Below, in pieces: positions 52,239-55,291 of a stretch of 55,291 nt of DNA. Each line of letters opens with the position of its first letter. The first letter of the stretch is position 1. Origin of the DNA: Treponema sp. UBA6852 (GTDB taxonomy: Bacteria; Spirochaetota; Spirochaetia; Treponematales; Treponemataceae); contig DKDI01000037.1 of the NCBI GenBank assembly GCA_002449305.1, forward strand, positions 1-55,291, given 5' to 3'. The notes beneath the pieces are model-generated. The model was not told the origin of the DNA, ran no database searches, and saw only the letters and a program-made list of their open reading frames with translations. Position numbers and translations under genes: made by a program.

Positions 52239-53036
52239 TTAAATTTCTTTTATCAAGTGAATTGTTGTCGCAGTGTGCCCAGAATTTCCGAGCCGTGAAG
52301 AAAGTTCTGTAAAGCCATTTTTCTTGTACATTGAAACTGCGCTTGAAAACTGCGGGAACGATTCGATATAAAGTTTTTTGTAGCCTGCCAATTTTGCGCG
52401 CTCTTCAATAAGACTGAAAAGTTTCGTTCCAATTTTCATTCCGCGTGAGTCCGGGCAAAGATAGAATTTTACAATTTCAGCGCAATCCGCCGGAAGCCCT
52501 TCAGTTGGAAAGTATCCGCAGCCTCCAAGAATTTTTCCGTTGTGTTCCGCAATAAAATATTCTGATTTTTTATTTTTGCTGAATGTTTCAAAAAGAAAAT
52601 CTGTAGCCTTGTCTGAATAAACTGAATTTTCTTTTGGCGCTCCAAACTCTTCAAATATTGCACGGATTATAGAAGCCAGCTGCTCGTTGTCTTTTTTCTG
52701 AATCGGCCGGATTATTATTGCTTCTGAAATTTTTCCTTGCATTGAAGCATTTTGCCTTCTTTTTTTATTCTGCGGAAACCAGCCTTTTTGAACTCGCTTT
52801 GTCTGCTCTTTAAGTTCCTTTATGCTCCAAAGACACGCGCTTCCCATGAGCGCACATAAAACTGAAACAATTCCGCTTGTAAAAACAGAAACTGCGCAAA
52901 ATAAAATTCCTGCCGCAAGAAAAACCGGCCAAATTTTTTCAGAAAAATAATATTCGCCTTTTATAACAATCGGATGAAAAATTCCAATTACAAAAAATGA
53001 CGCAAATGCAATGACTATTCCGTAAAAATTCAACAT
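52239..53036 (-). CDS. DUF4491-GNAT acetyltransferase fusion
   Basis: 265 aa. Residues 1-~95 match DUF4491: start MLNFYGIVIAFASFFVIGIFHP, VIKGEYYFSEKIWPVFLAAG, CLWSIKELKEQTKRVQKGWFP, with three membrane helices. A short linker is followed by a GNAT domain (~105-265): IRPIQKKDNEQLASIIRAIF, FIAEHNGKILGG, YLCPDSRGMKIGTKLF (acetyl-CoA loop RGMKIG) and YKKNGFTEL. The acceptor is unknown. The two parts are usually separate proteins, so the fusion is unusual. ATG 53036 starts the DUF4491 part cleanly. Confidence 0.85.
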   Translation of the reverse strand: MLNFYGIVIAFASFFVIGIFHPIVIKGEYYFSEKIWPVFLAAGILFCAVSVFTSGIVSVLCALMGSACLWSIKELKEQTKRVQKGWFPQNKKRRQNASMQGKISEAIIIRPIQKKDNEQLASIIRAIFEEFGAPKENSVYSDKATDFLFETFSKNKKSEYFIAEHNGKILGGCGYFPTEGLPADCAEIVKFYLCPDSRGMKIGTKLFSLIEERAKLAGYKKLYIESFPQFSSAVSMYKKNGFTELSSRLGNSGHTATTIHLIKEI

Positions 53037-53094
53037 GCACTTATTTTATAAAATAGATGCGCAAATGTAAAACATTAAAATTTTACAAAATATC

Positions 53095-53120
53095 TTGACA
53101 AATCCCGGGGGGGGTAAAAT
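53095..53120 (+). promoter_or_regulatory. Promoter with G8 tract in the spacer (possible phase-variable switch)
   Basis: TTGACA (53095-53100), a 14-base spacer AATCCC plus G8 (53107-53114), then TAAAAT (53115-53120). The two boxes are near perfect but the spacer is 3 bases short of the ideal 17, which 11 G would give. The same layout occurs at 55084-55054 on the other strand. Confidence 0.65.
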
Positions 53121-53172
53121 AGGGGTTGCTCTTTATTGAGAGCCATTTCTGTTAATTCTTGGAGGAATTGTT

Positions 53173-54003
53173 ATGAAGAAGTTTTTGAAAATTTCACTTT
53201 GCGTATTTGCTGTGGTGTCCATGTTTTGTGGATGCAAGGCTGACGGTTCGCTTGATGATGAAAAGTTATCTGGCTTGGTAAATTCTGGAAACGAAAATAA
53301 TAATGAGAAAACTGGAATAAATTGCCTTTCAGCCTACAACTCACCAAGCGGAAATGGAATTCAACTTATGTTTTCCAATCTGCCTGATGGATGTAATGGC
53401 GCAGATATTGTGTACAAATCTGAAGATGATGGATATTGGCAGACAACAGCTTATATTGATTTGAGTGGAAATAACAGAACCGTTTATTTTCCTTTTGTTG
53501 ACAATGGAAAAAAATACAGCTTTTATGCGAATCTTAATCATAATGAAACCGGAAAAGAATCTGTGCGCCTAGGCTACTCGTCTATTGTTGAAGTTGTGGC
53601 TAAAGGTGAAAATTTACTAGGTGAAATAAAGATACTAAGCAATCCTCATATTGAAAGGAAATATGAAAACGGAATTCTTAGCTTTGAAGGAATTTCAGTT
53701 AAAAATGCAAATTGCTTAGGTGATGTTGTTTGTGAACTTTTTGATGAAAGATGGGGCTGGCTGGGAGCTTATAAAGGCGAACTTTCAGGTGATACTGTTT
53801 CTTTTGATTTCTCTGATGAAGATTTGTTATTTTATGATGAAAGAAACTTTCATTATAATAGAAATGGAAGATATAATTTCAATGTCTATTTTTTGACAAA
53901 ACAGGAAGGGCAAACTGTACGCCTGTTTTTCTACCACACAGTTTATGATTCTGAACCAGGATATGGAAAAAAGGGGGCAAACGACTATTTCACTTATAAA
54001 TAG
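53173..54003 (+). CDS. Putative surface or periplasmic lipoprotein of unknown family
   Basis: 276 aa. Lipoprotein signal with lipobox F-C-G-C (Cys21), then an acidic linker (KADGSLDDEKLSG). Residues ~45-140 look like a fibronectin-type-III or Ig-like beta domain (GIQLMFSNLPDGCNGADIVYKS, DGYWQTTAYIDLSGNNR, KYSFYANLNHN). A second beta-rich domain follows. GGAGG precedes the ATG. Expression is under the G8 promoter at 53095-53120, so it may switch on and off. The short gap after it (54004-54125) holds a CTTGCAA/TTGCAAG inverted pair but no clear terminator. Confidence 0.65.
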   Translation: MKKFLKISLCVFAVVSMFCGCKADGSLDDEKLSGLVNSGNENNNEKTGINCLSAYNSPSGNGIQLMFSNLPDGCNGADIVYKSEDDGYWQTTAYIDLSGNNRTVYFPFVDNGKKYSFYANLNHNETGKESVRLGYSSIVEVVAKGENLLGEIKILSNPHIERKYENGILSFEGISVKNANCLGDVVCELFDERWGWLGAYKGELSGDTVSFDFSDEDLLFYDERNFHYNRNGRYNFNVYFLTKQEGQTVRLFFYHTVYDSEPGYGKKGANDYFTYK

Positions 54004-54125
54004 CCTCTGTAAAAGAAGCACAAAGGATTTTTGTCAGCACCCCTTGCAAAGAATTTTGGGCAGGGGGCCTTGCAAGAATGTGTCGGCCTGTCTGACGTGC
54101 GCACGTAAGAACATGATGTAGAACG

Positions 54126-55004
54126 CTATTTTGCAGTGCGGACAACGCGGAAGCCAACGGTGCCGTATCGCCTATGTTTTTCTACTGCGTAGTCGATGTA
54201 CGAAACAGTGCAACATTCCGGGACATCGGCCCAAGAACCGCCATGTGCACCGTCGGAGTTATAGCCCCAGCACCATTCACTTACGTTTCCGCTCATGTCG
54301 TAAAGTCCGTAGCCGTTTGGCTTTTTGGTCTTTACATCCCTTGTTTCCCCACAATCCGAACCCAAGAGAGCATCAAAAAGGTAGCCATACCATGCCACTT
54401 TGTCTGCTTTTTCGCTTCCGGCATAAGTGTAGCTTTCGCCGCCGCGCGCCGCCCATTCCCATTCTTCCTCTGTCGGAAGACGGTAGCCGTCTGCCGAAAA
54501 GTCGCACTGTGCTCCGGAGGTCCATTCGTAAAATTCTCTATCATAAACGTTCGGAGTATCTCCCCAAGGAGTTCTTTTCTACTTTGCCGGGTCTGTTTCT
54601 CCGCCAATTGCATAGCAGGGGGTAAGCCCCTCCTTTATAGAAAGCGTGTTGCAGTATACAAGCGCATCAAGCCAGCTGACGTCGGTTGCAGAATTGTTTT
54701 TTGCATTGTCACCCGTAAGCTCCTTTCCGCTCTTGTTGCGAGCAGGGACACGGCTTGGGTCGCTTCCTATGACAGCCTTGTACTCTCCGCGTGTTACCTC
54801 ATGGTCGCTCATGTAGAACGGGGCGATTTCAAGTTTACGTCCGCTTACAAATACTTCTGATTCCGGCTTCCATGTTTCTGTTCCGTCAATTGAAACGGCA
54901 GGAATTTTTACAAATCCTTCCGGAATCTTCTGGCTGTACATTACAGACGGGGACGCAAAGGCAAAAACTGCGAGCACAGGCAAAATCTTAGCAATCTTTT
55001 TCAT
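54126..55004 (-). pseudogene. Exported FGE-sulfatase-domain protein gene interrupted by an in-frame TAG
   Basis: From ATG 55004 (AAGGG upstream) it encodes a signal peptide (MKKIAKILPVLAVFAFASPSVM) and a SUMF1-like domain (MSDHEVTRGEYKAVIG, DVSWLDALVYCNTLS). Codon 142 (54581-54579) is TAG. Beyond it the same frame continues with no shift through ADGYRLPTEEEWEWAARGG, YGLYDMSGNVSEWCWG, GGSW and VGFRVVRTAK to a stop at 54126. The family matches the two DGR targets. However, the C-terminal segment differs from the TR at many non-adenine positions and lacks the exact homing segment, so it is not a third VR of this DGR. A recent nonsense mutation, or suppression, is possible. The promoter at 55084-55054 has a G9 spacer. 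Confidence 0.8.
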
Positions 55005-55053
55005 AAACTTACCCTTAAAAAGAAATTCCGCTGAAAAAAAATCAGCATTGTCT

Positions 55054-55084
55054 ATTTTACCCCCCCCCATTCGGGATTTATCAA
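55054..55084 (-). promoter_or_regulatory. Promoter with G9 tract in the spacer (possible phase-variable switch)
   Basis: On the minus strand TTGATA (55084-55079), a 19-base spacer that includes G9 (55068-55060), then TAAAAT (55059-55054). Its core CTTGATAAATCCCG...G-run-TAAAATAG is nearly the same as the promoter at 53095-53120. It is 2 bases longer than the ideal spacing, which 7 G would give. Confidence 0.65.
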
Positions 55085-55182
55085 GTGAGCCCGCGGGATT
55101 CTTGAATAAGAGAACATCTTTGGTGGTTGTTGCAGAAGATATAAAAAAAACAAAAAAAATGAGAAAAAATCATATCAAGGTG

Positions 55183-55212
55183 TTGACACGCTCATGGGAA
55201 ATGCGGTATATT
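55183..55212 (+). promoter_or_regulatory. Promoter near the right end of the window
   Basis: TTGACA (55183-55188), 18-base spacer, TATATT (55207-55212). It points to a gene beyond the window. An ATG at 55266 with MDSKSKKR would be a possible start, but only 26 bases of it are seen. Confidence 0.5.
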
Positions 55213-55291
55213 GATGTCCACCTGCGGCAGTCAGCCGCAAGCTTTTTGAAAGGCATAAATCAGGGATGGACAGCAAAAGCAAGAAACGCTT

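Noticed and set aside
54126..54260. A third VR of the DGR in the C-terminus of the FGE-domain pseudogene
   Set aside because: The domain is homologous, but differences from the TR are spread over all bases and the homing segment has several mismatches (VGFRVVRTA versus LGFRIVRSS), so adenine-directed writing from this TR is not supported.
12146..54581. TAG recoded as a sense codon in this genome
   Set aside because: Several clearly intact genes end in TAG (for example at 1304, 2207 and 7202), so the internal TAG codons are better explained as nonsense mutations.

Overview
The window looks like a chromosomal segment of a host-associated Treponema (Spirochaetota). This is inferred from its many secreted proteins and lipoproteins, the paired beta-barrel and FlgD-Ig/OmpA envelope genes, the sodium-pump decarboxylase operon, homopolymeric G tracts near promoters, and above all a diversity-generating retroelement (DGR) with FGE-sulfatase/C-type-lectin-fold targets of the kind known from Treponema TvpA. 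The species cannot be fixed from the sequence alone. No rRNA, tRNA or CRISPR array was found.

Bases 1-12,980 are accessory DNA. A good promoter (79-107), a 4x8-bp tandem repeat and a strong terminator-like hairpin precede two exported proteins (an LPP20/FlgT_N-like protein and a lipoprotein). The DGR follows: target 1 (2313-4724) with variable repeat VR1 (4570-4711), an AT-rich SIR2-like gene (4862-6241), target 2 (6264-7202) with VR2 (7045-7190), an HRDC-domain accessory gene (7450-7995), the adenine-rich template repeat TR (8153-8298), and a reverse transcriptase with the DGR signature IGxxxSQ and a YMDD catalytic site (8455-9402). TR and both VRs align without gaps. 20 of the 24 differences in VR1 and 16 of the 17 in VR2 are at template adenines, the hallmark of adenine-directed mutagenic retrohoming. 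Both targets have signal peptides, so the system probably diversifies surface or periplasmic ligand-binding proteins. An unknown membrane protein, a DUF4143 ATPase and a decayed zeta-type toxin-antitoxin pair follow.

Bases 13,000-52,300 are mostly housekeeping: purM-purN; an OmpA-like gene with tcdA; a chemotaxis receptor; the oadG-oadA-oadB sodium pump; rplU-prp-rpmA-obgE-nadD-yqeK-LCP-rsfS (ribosome assembly, NAD synthesis and envelope); a lytic transglycosylase with a lipoprotein; yajC-secD-secF; ispH; an outer-membrane beta-barrel with a 1053-aa FlgD-Ig/OmpA protein; a decayed IS200-type element; pepF; an SH3 lipoprotein; an ABC-F ATPase; galE; an M20 peptidase; and a DUF4491-GNAT fusion.

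The last 2.2 kb holds a lipoprotein gene and a divergently placed FGE-sulfatase-domain gene broken by an in-frame amber codon. Both are preceded by near-identical promoter modules whose -35/-10 spacers contain a run of 8 or 9 G. This suggests phase-variable expression by slippage. With the DGR, the window carries two different diversification mechanisms aimed at exported proteins.
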